A program made the translations under genes and the position numbers. The notes under the pieces are model-generated. The model saw only the letters and a program-made list of their open reading frames with translations, was not told the origin of the DNA and did not search any database. From NCBI RefSeq assembly GCF_004310865.1, contig NZ_SIXI01000002.1:496001-560000 (forward strand): DNA of 64,000 nucleotides, given 5' to 3'. Positions 1 to 6,805 of the stretch are shown piece after piece (position 1 is the first letter of the stretch; every line of letters begins with the position of its first letter). The DNA is from Aquabacterium lacunae. GTDB lineage: Bacteria > Pseudomonadota > Gammaproteobacteria > Burkholderiales > Burkholderiaceae_C.

Positions 1-432
1 CAGGCGTTTGCGCAGATCGATGGCTTGCAGACAGGCCGCATCCATGGCGACTGCCACCTGGGCAATGTGCTGTGGACACCCGATGGCCCTCACTTCGTGG
101 ACCTGGACGACGCCCTGAATGGCCCGGCCGTGCAAGACCTCTGGATGCTGCTGGGCGGCCATCGCCGTGAGCGCCAGGTCGCGCTGCATGCACTCATGGA
201 CGGCTACGAAACCGTGTGCGATTTCGACTGGCGCGAGTGGCGCCTGGTCGAGGCCCTGCGCACCCTGCGCCTGATCCATCACAGCGCCTGGCTGGCCCGC
301 CGCTGGGACGACCCGGCCTTCCCGGCCGCCTTCCCCTGGTTCGCGCACGCCAGCTACTGGCATCAACAGGCCGACCAGCTGCGCCAACAGATCGAGCTGA
401 TGCAGCAAGACCTTGAAAACCCGATGGCGTGA
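1..432 (+). CDS. srkA: Serine/threonine kinase SrkA/YihE family, 3' part only
   Basis: The gene enters from the left edge and is open from base 1; 143 C-terminal residues are visible. It matches the aminoglycoside-phosphotransferase-like fold of SrkA (YihE), a cytosolic stress-response Ser/Thr kinase. The catalytic loop reads HGDCHLGNV (fragment residues 15-23), with the catalytic Asp and the metal-binding Asn, and the downstream metal site is VDLDD (33-37). This is followed by the helical C-terminal lobe usual for the family. SrkA is about 330 residues, so slightly more than half lies outside the window. The family call is firm because the loop is distinctive; the physiological substrate is unknown. 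Homoserine-kinase-like APH proteins are the alternative. Confidence 0.8.
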   Translation, partial: QAFAQIDGLQTGRIHGDCHLGNVLWTPDGPHFVDLDDALNGPAVQDLWMLLGGHRRERQVALHALMDGYETVCDFDWREWRLVEALRTLRLIHHSAWLARRWDDPAFPAAFPWFAHASYWHQQADQLRQQIELMQQDLENPMA

Positions 433-537
433 CCGATCACCGCGACATGCGTCACGGACCGGGCTCAGGGGGCATGCCAGGGCGCACGCCGGGCTTTATC
501 GTCATGGCCTGATGTCCAGCCCACCCTCACGGTTCTC

Positions 538-999
538 ATGCCTGACACGCAGCGCTCAGCCAAAGCCACCCCGGCCCGCAAGGGCACCGACCTGCGCCTG
601 GCGCTGGGCATCGGCGCCCTGGTGCTCAGCACCGCTGCCGCCGCATGGTGGTTCACCCGAGGCCCGGAACCCACCGCCAGCGGTCGGCCGCTGCCCGTGT
701 ACCTCGGGCTGGACACCGTGATCTCGCAACTCGATGACGGGCAACGCCTGCGCTTTCAGGTGGCTTTGCGCCTGCAAGATCCCAAGGCCCTGGAAACCGT
801 GACCGCCCATGCGCCTGCGTTGACCATGATGGTGCAAGACCTGGGACAGCATGTGGACCCCGAAGAGCTGCAATCACCCGAAGGCATCGAGGACTTCAGC
901 CGCAGCATTCGCAGCTCTGTCAACAACTACCTGCGCCGGCAGCAATTGGAGCCGCGGGTGACGTCGGTGGCATTTTCCGAGCTGGTGCGCATGCAGTGA
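538..999 (+). CDS. FliL-like single-pass membrane protein
   Basis: A 153-residue protein with a Lys/Arg-rich cytosolic N-terminus, one membrane span at about residues 21-42, and a periplasmic domain. The periplasmic part begins P-V-Y-L-G-L and ends with a short strand of the form R-V-T-S-V-A-F-S-E-L-V, the layout of FliL, the stator-associated basal-body protein of the flagellar motor. No other flagellar gene is nearby, so a role in motility is not supported by context; stand-alone FliL-domain proteins also occur in Burkholderiales. It lies 105 bp after the kinase on the same strand and converges on the AraC gene 18 bp further on. The family call rests on overall pattern only. Confidence 0.55.
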   Translation: MPDTQRSAKATPARKGTDLRLALGIGALVLSTAAAAWWFTRGPEPTASGRPLPVYLGLDTVISQLDDGQRLRFQVALRLQDPKALETVTAHAPALTMMVQDLGQHVDPEELQSPEGIEDFSRSIRSSVNNYLRRQQLEPRVTSVAFSELVRMQ

Positions 1000-1017
1000 A
1001 CGCTGGAGCCCTGTGGG

Positions 1018-2124
1018 TCAGTCGCGTTTGCGAATGATCCGTCCGCCCCTGGCGGGCAGGCCCATCGCACGCCGAAACTCTGACGGGGTGACGCCCTTCC
1101 AGCGCCTGAACGCCTGAATGAAGGCCGAGCTGTCATTGAAACCCAGACGGTCAGCCACCTCCCGGTGTCCCATGTTGGCCCGCCCGATCATCTCGCAGGC
1201 CAAGGCCACGCGCACTTCATCAAGCAATTCACGGAACGTCACGCCTTCCTGCACCAGGTGGCGACGCAGGGTGCGGCTGGTCATGCCCCATTCGGCAGCG
1301 ATGTGCTCCATGGAGGGCAGGCGACCTGGCGTCTGCATCAGACGCGCGCGCACCCGCGCCGAGACCCCTGAGGAATCCTGGCGCTCGTCGAGCAACTGCC
1401 GACACAGTTGCTCGCACAGGGCTGCCGTGGCTGGGTGGGCCTGAGGCAAAGGCAGATCCAGCATCGCCGAAGGCAATCGCGAGCGGTTCACCGGCTGACC
1501 AAACCGAGGCCTGATGCCAAACACTGACTCGTAAGCGGTCACATCGGCTGGCTCGGGCCACCGAAAGCTCAAGGACTGCAACGCATGCACCGGCCGGTGG
1601 AACAGGTCGTTGGTGATCTGCTGGATACCGGCTGCATCGCGCTCGACCACAAACCGCCGCAGGTGGGATGGCACATCGTCGTCACCCAGCGTGAAGGTGG
1701 CCACGCCGTCGGCCTCTTCCAGAGTGATGTCAGTGAAGGCGAAGGTGAGGTTCAGGTAGCGCAATGCCATGTGAGCAGCCGATCTCAATGTCGGACTGCT
1801 GATCAGGGCGTAGCCCCAGATGCCGTAAGTGGTGAGGTGGTATCGAGAGCCTGCGATCAGGCCCAGCCCCTGAACATGCCCCAGGCGGGCCACCAGGCGT
1901 TCAATCACGGCGAGTTCGGTACGCGCCTCCACCTCGCCACGAGGGTCATCCAGCACCTCGGGCCCCAGGTCCAAGCCTTCCACCAGTTCGCCATGCGACA
2001 TGCCCAGCTCCCGCGCCAGCTGAATCAGCAGGCGTGTGCTGGCCACTCCTCGCCGGAAATCCCAGCGAGCACCATGAGTCGATCCTTCTGTCACCACATT
2101 CCACCCTGAGGATGCCGCCTGCAT
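1018..2124 (-). CDS. AraC-family regulator with OruR-type N-terminal domain
   Basis: A 368-residue transcription factor. Residues about 25-215 resemble the arabinose-binding-like N-terminal domain of the OruR/ArgR-type AraC subfamily. The C-terminal 100 residues hold the two helix-turn-helix units of the AraC DNA-binding domain, including S-M-E-H-I-A-A-E-W-G-M-T-S-R-T-L-R-R and the signature stretch D-R-L-G-F-N-D-S-S-A-F-I-Q-A-F-R-R-W. It is followed downstream on the opposite strand by the FliL-like gene, and 94 bp separate its start from the stop of the MBL-fold gene on the same strand. The effector and target genes cannot be deduced. No Shine-Dalgarno sequence clearly fixes the start; a GTG about ten codons in is possible. 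Confidence 0.85.
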   Translation of the reverse strand: MQAASSGWNVVTEGSTHGARWDFRRGVASTRLLIQLARELGMSHGELVEGLDLGPEVLDDPRGEVEARTELAVIERLVARLGHVQGLGLIAGSRYHLTTYGIWGYALISSPTLRSAAHMALRYLNLTFAFTDITLEEADGVATFTLGDDDVPSHLRRFVVERDAAGIQQITNDLFHRPVHALQSLSFRWPEPADVTAYESVFGIRPRFGQPVNRSRLPSAMLDLPLPQAHPATAALCEQLCRQLLDERQDSSGVSARVRARLMQTPGRLPSMEHIAAEWGMTSRTLRRHLVQEGVTFRELLDEVRVALACEMIGRANMGHREVADRLGFNDSSAFIQAFRRWKGVTPSEFRRAMGLPARGGRIIRKRD

Positions 2125-2218
2125 CGGGCTGCATCTGTCATTTGATCCATGCAGATTTAATCATGCACTTGCATTGATCATGGCTTCAATGTGGGAGTCC
2201 GGGCAGCCAACAGGCCCT

Positions 2219-3361
2219 TCAAGTGGGGGGTGAACCACCTGATCGCGTGTGTTCTGCGGCCCCTTCGGCGGGCGTCATGCACAGCAAAGCCTGTCGCCGG
2301 AAATGATCCAGCGTGCCCAGCGCCCCGGGCCAGCGCCCCACCGGCAGCCCCCACTCGCGGTAGAGCGTACAGGCCGAGGTGAACAGCCGCTCGGGCGCAG
2401 CCCACCCAGCAAACGGCGAACGGCGGAAGCTCGAGGCTTTCAGGCAGGCGCGACTGGCCACCTCCACAGGCTGTCCTGCCTGCGCCATGGGTTTCAAGGT
2501 GGCTTGCAGCCACAGCCAGTAATCGATCTGGGCCTGGATGTCGGTGGGCGTGGCCAGGGGGCCGTGACCGGGAACCACCACGCGGGCGCCCAGGGCCAGC
2601 AAGCGCTGCAGGGCCACCACCAGGTTCGACACGGGGCCGGCCCAGGCCACGGGCGTCACGCCCACAAACAGGATGTCGCCGGCAAAGACCACGTCGCGTT
2701 CGGGCAGGTGCACCCAGCAATCGCCATCGGTGTGGCCGGGGCCCACCTCCTGCAGGTGCAGGGCCACACCGCCCACGTCCAGGCTGCACTGGCCCTCGAA
2801 CACGTGTCGTGCGGGTGTCGGCACGATGCCCTGAAAGCGATAGGGGCGCAGCATGTCGCCCATGTAGCGCCCCAGGGCCCCCACCCCGCCCAAGGCGGAG
2901 TGGGGCAGATGCCGGGCCAGGGCCGAAGCCCGTTGCAGGGCACGCAACTGGCCAGGGGTGTGGTGGTGCATCTGGGCCACGCAGGCCCGAGTGGCCACCA
3001 GGTGCTGGTCAGACAGCAACTGATTGCCCCAGCAATGGTCACCGTCGGCGTGGGTGTTGATGACATGGCGGATCGGATCGCGCCGCCACACCGGCTCGCT
3101 GTGGGCCAGCATCTCGCGCATGAAATGCAGGTCCCAGCAGGTGTCGATCAGGGCGCTTTCGCCCTGCCCTCGCACCAGGCCCAGGTTGGTTTCGCCCCAG
3201 CTGCCATTGGGCACCAGCCAGGCGAAGGTGTCAGGCGCCACCTCGTACAGGCCTTCGGCAAACGCGGGCACCTCGCCCATGCGGGTGCGGGTGCGCCCGG
3301 TGGCCGCCACCCGCCGTGGAACAGGCGGCTGCCCGGTCTGGCCCCAGCGTGGCGCACTCAT
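2219..3361 (-). CDS. MBL-fold metallo-hydrolase
   Basis: A 380-residue metallo-beta-lactamase-fold hydrolase. The metal motif T-H-A-D-G-D-H is at residues 103-109 (the HxHxDH box with the first His replaced by Thr-His-Ala spacing), followed by G-P-G-H-T-D-G-D, F-A-G-D and V-V-P-G-H-G-P, which supply the later ligands. The ATG at 3361 overlaps the stop of the upstream FAH-family gene (ATGA, 3358-3361), so the two are almost certainly translated together. A longer open frame extends upstream but would overlap the FAH gene by about 300 bp and is rejected. An internal Met at residue 28 is an alternative start. Cellular substrate is unknown; coupling to an FAH-fold enzyme suggests hydrolysis of a catabolic intermediate. 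Confidence 0.85.
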   Translation of the reverse strand: MSAPRWGQTGQPPVPRRVAATGRTRTRMGEVPAFAEGLYEVAPDTFAWLVPNGSWGETNLGLVRGQGESALIDTCWDLHFMREMLAHSEPVWRRDPIRHVINTHADGDHCWGNQLLSDQHLVATRACVAQMHHHTPGQLRALQRASALARHLPHSALGGVGALGRYMGDMLRPYRFQGIVPTPARHVFEGQCSLDVGGVALHLQEVGPGHTDGDCWVHLPERDVVFAGDILFVGVTPVAWAGPVSNLVVALQRLLALGARVVVPGHGPLATPTDIQAQIDYWLWLQATLKPMAQAGQPVEVASRACLKASSFRRSPFAGWAAPERLFTSACTLYREWGLPVGRWPGALGTLDHFRRQALLCMTPAEGAAEHTRSGGSPPT

Positions 3362-4365
3362 GCAGCACGCTCCGAGGCCTGTGCAGCATGTGCGCCCAAG
3401 GTGACATCCTTGGGTTCCAGCGGCAGGCCATGGAGGTCGGTGGGCATGGCGGGCAAGATCTCGTGGTGCACCTCGCCCACGCCCTCCAGGCGCAGGTGCA
3501 GGCGCTGTCCGGGGCGCAACCAGTGACCGTTTTCCATGCCCGTGCCATGAGGCAAGGTGCCTGTGGCCACCAGTTCGCCGGGCAGCAAGGTCTCGTCTTG
3601 CGACAGGAAACTCAGTGTGCGACCCCAGTGGTGCAACATGCCGGCCGTGCTGCATCGCGCCACCACACGACCATCGATCTCGACCACGCCCTGCAGGCGC
3701 TCGATGCGGTCGAGCACCTCGCCCGCCGGCACGATCTCGGCCGACATGGAACTGCCGAAGTGCTTGGATTTCTGAGGCCCCAGGCCGGTGGCCATTTCGG
3801 CGCGCTGGATGTCACGGCAGCTCCAGTCGTTCACCAGCACGAAACCCCCGATGGCCGCCAGGGCCTCGTCGGGCGTGGCGTTGCGCAAAGGGCGGGCCAG
3901 CACAGCGCCCAGCTCCAGTTCATAGTCAAGCGCCTGGCTGAACCCCGGCCAGCGCAGCGGCTGCCCACTGGGCAGAAAACTCAAAGGGTTGCCCAAGTAG
4001 TACACCGGCTGCTGCCGGGCCAGAGGGTGGGGCTTGAAGGCCGGGAAGGTGCGCCCGGTCAGCTTTTCATAGGCCCGGGTGAAGGGCCAGGCGGCCGGCA
4101 AAAAACGGCGCACATACCCGCGCGAGGCCTGCTCCCAGTGCAAGGCATACAGGCTGGCATCTCGGAAGCTGCGCGGCTGAAACGGCAGGGCCAGGGCGCC
4201 GGGTTGCCAGGCTGAATCGGGCACCGCATCGGGCGCGGGTGGCGGCAAGAACGCCCAGGCCAGCGCCTCCTGCTGTGACGCTGGCCGCCAGCCCCCGCCC
4301 ATGGCCTCGACCTGCCAGCTGGTCTGGCGAGCCGCCCCCGATGCCACAATCCGACGAGCTCTCAT
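3358..4365 (-). CDS. Fumarylacetoacetate hydrolase family protein
   Basis: A 335-residue FAH-family protein. The metal-binding acidic cluster L-D-Y-E-L-E-L-G lies at residues 146-153, with E149 and E151 equivalent to the usual ligands, and the later N-D at 179-180 supplies the Asp. The conserved K-S-K-H-F-G-S-S follows at about 199-206. The family cleaves C-C bonds or isomerises beta-diketo acids in aromatic and tyrosine catabolism. The start at 4365 places the gene 58 bp from the divergent TetR gene; an upstream extension of the frame would run into that gene and its operators. The stop overlaps the start of the MBL hydrolase. The precise substrate cannot be named. Control by the adjacent TetR protein is inferred from the operator palindromes. 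Confidence 0.88.
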   Translation of the reverse strand: MRARRIVASGAARQTSWQVEAMGGGWRPASQQEALAWAFLPPPAPDAVPDSAWQPGALALPFQPRSFRDASLYALHWEQASRGYVRRFLPAAWPFTRAYEKLTGRTFPAFKPHPLARQQPVYYLGNPLSFLPSGQPLRWPGFSQALDYELELGAVLARPLRNATPDEALAAIGGFVLVNDWSCRDIQRAEMATGLGPQKSKHFGSSMSAEIVPAGEVLDRIERLQGVVEIDGRVVARCSTAGMLHHWGRTLSFLSQDETLLPGELVATGTLPHGTGMENGHWLRPGQRLHLRLEGVGEVHHEILPAMPTDLHGLPLEPKDVTLGAHAAQASERAA

Positions 4366-4377
4366 CTGCACCCCAAA

Positions 4378-4393
4378 GTATCCAAACGGATAC
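4378..4393. promoter_or_regulatory. Palindromic operator 1 for the TetR regulator
   Basis: A perfect inverted repeat GTATCC-AAAC-GGATAC in the 58-bp divergent intergenic region between the FAH-family and TetR genes. Reading leftward it overlaps a plausible promoter (TTGGCT, 16 bp, GATACT) for the FAH/MBL operon. It is a candidate binding site for the TetR protein. Confidence 0.65.
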
Positions 4394-4396
4394 AAT

Positions 4397-4412
4397 GTAG
4401 CCAACCGGATAC
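4397..4412. promoter_or_regulatory. Palindromic operator 2, imperfect copy
   Basis: GTAGCC-AACC-GGATAC, the same repeat with one mismatch in the left arm, starting 19 bp after the first copy, so both copies lie on nearly the same helix face. A TACAAT hexamer that could serve as the -10 box of the TetR gene overlaps the space between the copies. Confidence 0.6.
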
Positions 4413-4423
4413 CTGCCGTCAAC

Positions 4424-5059
4424 ATGATCGATGCCCCCCCTGCTCCTGCTGCGCCCATGGCGACTGGCAAACGCCAGCTGATGGACGCCGCCTTGCGACT
4501 GATGTCGCAGCACCAGGCCAGCGACGCACTCAGCCTGCGGGAACTGGCGCGCGAAGCAGGGCTGAACCACAACACCTTCTACCGGCACTTCAGCAGCCTG
4601 AGCCAGCTGCAGGCCGAGCTGATGAGCGAGTTCAGCGCCCACCTGCGCGAAGGCACGCGGGCTGCCCGGGCCCGTACCGAAGGCGAGCCCTCGGTGGCCA
4701 AGCGGGTGGTGGGCTGGCTGTTCGAGTTCGCGGCCCAGCACCGCGCACTGTGCCTGGTGGCCTGGCGCACCCTGCACGGCCCGCCCAGCGAAGGCCGCCT
4801 GCAGCTGCAGCGCTGCCTGCATGATCTGCGCGACGACATGCTGCACGAGCAGCGCGCCATGAACCTGCTGCCCCCGGGCCCCGACGACGTGTGGCGCCGC
4901 ATGCTGGGCCTGTACGGCCGGCATGTGTTTGCACTGATGGTGCGCTACCTGGACGACGCCACCCAGCGTGAGGCCCTGCTGGCCGAAGCAGAAGAACTGC
5001 TGGCCGTGCTGGTGGCCGGCACCCAAGCCCTGTATCCCGGCAAGACGCCCAAGGCGTGA
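4424..5059 (+). CDS. TetR-family transcriptional regulator
   Basis: A 211-residue regulator. The N-terminal helix-turn-helix is at about residues 37-56 (S-L-R-E-L-A-R-E-A-G-L-N-H-N-T-F-Y-R-H-F), a form reminiscent of the FabR/DesT-like branch of TetR proteins, though the C-terminal ligand domain is not recognisable to me. The ATG at 4424 is chosen because earlier starts would place the two operator palindromes inside the coding sequence. Divergent orientation from the FAH-MBL operon with two operator copies between them suggests that it represses itself and that operon. It is followed 35 bp later by a tRNA gene. Confidence 0.85.
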   Translation: MIDAPPAPAAPMATGKRQLMDAALRLMSQHQASDALSLRELAREAGLNHNTFYRHFSSLSQLQAELMSEFSAHLREGTRAARARTEGEPSVAKRVVGWLFEFAAQHRALCLVAWRTLHGPPSEGRLQLQRCLHDLRDDMLHEQRAMNLLPPGPDDVWRRMLGLYGRHVFALMVRYLDDATQREALLAEAEELLAVLVAGTQALYPGKTPKA

Positions 5060-5094
5060 GAGAATCGCACCCTCGCCGGCTTGCCCGGCACGGG

Positions 5095-5171
5095 GGGCCT
5101 GTAGCTCAGTCGGTCAGAGCAGAGGACTCATAATCCTTTGGTCGTGGGTTCGAGCCCCACCGGGCCTACCA
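5095..5171 (+). tRNA. tRNA with CAT anticodon (Met elongator; Ile2 possible)
   Basis: A 77-nt cloverleaf with encoded CCA (5169-5171). The acceptor stem is 5095-5101 paired with 5161-5167 (two G-U pairs), the D stem 5104-5107/5117-5120, the anticodon stem 5122-5126/5134-5138, and the T stem 5144-5148/5156-5160 with loop TTCGAGC. The anticodon CAT is at 5129-5131. The D loop and absence of initiator features (three G-C pairs below the anticodon) exclude initiator tRNA. The choice between elongator Met and lysidine-modified Ile2 cannot be settled by eye; Met is the likelier. Confidence 0.9.
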
Positions 5172-5211
5172 CCCAGGCGCATGTTTTGCCTGGGCCCCTT
5201 CTCCTGATGCC

Positions 5212-5802
5212 ATGCCCCACACCCTGGCTGCTGCGGTCCACAGCGAACTGGTCATCAAGAAAAGCCGCTTCATCGGCTGTGTGCAGTCGGTTTCAGGTCG
5301 CGCCGAAGCCCAGCAGGTGGTGGCCGCCCTGTGGGCCGAGCACCCCACCGCCACCCATGTGTGCTGGGCCCTGCTGGCCGGCGGGCAGTCGGCCGCGGTC
5401 GACGACGGCGAGCCCAGCGGCACGGCCGGTCGCCCCATGCTGGAGGTGCTGATGCGCCAGGAACTGGAGGGCGTGCTGGCCACCGTGGTGCGCTACTACG
5501 GCGGCACCCCGCTGGGCGCGGGGGGCCTGGTGCGCGCCTACACCGACAGCGTGGCCCAGGCGCTGCTGAAGGCCGACAAAGTGCCGATTCGCCGCTGGCT
5601 GCTGCGCGAATGCCAGGTGCCCTATGCCCAGGAAGGCCAGGTGCGCCGCCTGCTGGAGCAGCACGAAGCCCGCCTGCAAGCGGTGCAGCACCATGACCAG
5701 GTTCGCTTGCAGTTCGAAGTGGAGGAAGGCCACTGGCCCCAGCTTGAACATGCGCTGAACGAGTCAGGCCGAGGCCTGCTGCAGTGGCTGGACACCCTGT
5801 GA
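5212..5802 (+). CDS. yigZ: YigZ/IMPACT family protein
   Basis: A 196-residue member of the YigZ/IMPACT family. The N-terminal UPF0029 domain holds the family signatures: K-K-S-R-F-I-G at residues 16-22, then A-T-H-V-C-W-A and D-D-G-E-P-S-G-T-A-G-R-P-M, and Y-Y-G-G-T-P-L-G-A-G-G-L-V-R-A-Y. The C-terminal DUF1949 domain follows. Length and architecture are full. The bacterial protein's biochemical role is unsettled; eukaryotic IMPACT interferes with GCN2 activation. It sits just after the tRNA gene and is probably transcribed separately from its neighbours. Confidence 0.92.
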   Translation: MPHTLAAAVHSELVIKKSRFIGCVQSVSGRAEAQQVVAALWAEHPTATHVCWALLAGGQSAAVDDGEPSGTAGRPMLEVLMRQELEGVLATVVRYYGGTPLGAGGLVRAYTDSVAQALLKADKVPIRRWLLRECQVPYAQEGQVRRLLEQHEARLQAVQHHDQVRLQFEVEEGHWPQLEHALNESGRGLLQWLDTL

Positions 5803-5817
5803 AACCGTTCGCAAAGC

Positions 5818-5847
5818 TTCACACCGGTCGAGGGCCAACCGTGTAAC
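5818..5847 (+). promoter_or_regulatory. Possible sigma-70 promoter
   Basis: TTCACA (five of six to the -35 consensus), an 18-bp spacer and TGTAAC (four of six to the -10 consensus), about 57 bp before the start of the metal-dependent hydrolase gene at 5904. The match is modest and made by eye only. Confidence 0.35.
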
Positions 5848-5903
5848 ATCTGCGTCACATCAAACGAGGTGCCACCGCAAGCACCCCACTTCATGCTCGA
5901 AAG

Positions 5904-6791
5904 ATGACCATGACCGCCTCACACGACCACGCGCCCATCGTGCCCCGCGAGCACCTGGACTTCGACCTCGACAACCCCGACATCCCCAAGTACTGGATGA
6001 GCGGAGACCCTTTCAAGACGCGCTTCTTCGATGCGATGTCGACCCTTTTCCCTCAGGGTGAGCGCTTCTTCATCACCAGCGTGCGCGAGTTCCGCGACCA
6101 GATCACGGACCCCAAGCTGCTGCAGGAGGTGAAGGACTTCACCCGCCAGGAAGCCCAGCACTCGATGGTGCACCGCCAGTACAACGACCGGCTCAAGCGC
6201 CAGGGGGTGGACATCGACGCCATCACCGAGTCGCTGGAAGAAGACCTGTTCCGCCACGCCCAGCAGCACCTCACGCCTCAGCAACGCCTGGCCATCACGG
6301 CCGCGCTGGAGCACCTGACCTCGATGATGTGCACCTGCTTCTTCGAGCGCAAGGAACTGCTGGAAACCAGCGACCCGCGCGTGCGCGCCATGTACGCCTG
6401 GCATGCGGTGGAAGAAGTCGAGCACAAGGCCGTGGCCTTCGATGTGCTGGAACAGGTGGCCAAGGTGCCCCGCTGGCGCCGCAACCTGTCGATGGTGCTG
6501 GTGACAATCGGCTTCCCGCTGACCGTGGCGCGCATCATGCACGGCATGTTCAAGGTCGATGGCTTCAACTTCTGGCAGCGTCTGGGCCTGTGGGCCAAGG
6601 GCCTGTGGTGGTTCTACAAGCCGGGCGGCCTCTTCGGCCCCACCCTGGGCTACTACGCGGCCTACTACAAGAAGGGCTTCCACCCCTGGAAGGTCAAAGA
6701 GATGCCCAGCTACGGCACCTGGCTGCAGGTGTTCAACCGCACGGGTGACCCCATCAAGGCAGGCAACGCCCTGCACGCGGCAGGCCAGTGA
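5904..6791 (+). CDS. Predicted metal-dependent hydrolase (PF10118 type)
   Basis: A 295-residue protein of the family of predicted metal-dependent hydrolases with a ferritin-like helical core. Two histidine/carboxylate motifs are visible: R-Q-E-A-Q-H-S-M-V-H at about residues 80-89 and A-V-E-E-V-E-H-K-A-V-A-F-D at about 168-180, the spacing expected for a dinuclear metal centre. A Trp/Tyr-rich C-terminal segment (about 220-270) is probably membrane-associated. The family occurs widely in Proteobacteria, often near fatty-acid genes; its substrate has not been defined. It converges with the patatin gene, whose stop lies 14 bp away. A second ATG two codons in is an equally good start. Confidence 0.8.
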   Translation: MTMTASHDHAPIVPREHLDFDLDNPDIPKYWMSGDPFKTRFFDAMSTLFPQGERFFITSVREFRDQITDPKLLQEVKDFTRQEAQHSMVHRQYNDRLKRQGVDIDAITESLEEDLFRHAQQHLTPQQRLAITAALEHLTSMMCTCFFERKELLETSDPRVRAMYAWHAVEEVEHKAVAFDVLEQVAKVPRWRRNLSMVLVTIGFPLTVARIMHGMFKVDGFNFWQRLGLWAKGLWWFYKPGGLFGPTLGYYAAYYKKGFHPWKVKEMPSYGTWLQVFNRTGDPIKAGNALHAAGQ

Positions 6792-6805
6792 ATCTGCGCC
6801 ACACC

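Noticed and set aside
2249-3526. 425-codon plus-strand open frame
   Set aside because: It lies antisense to the MBL and FAH genes, is Gly/His/Gln-rich, and has no recognisable domain; typical of high-GC shadow frames.
5095-5171. Initiator tRNA-Met
   Set aside because: The anticodon stem lacks the three consecutive G-C pairs and the acceptor start is paired, so it is an elongator type.
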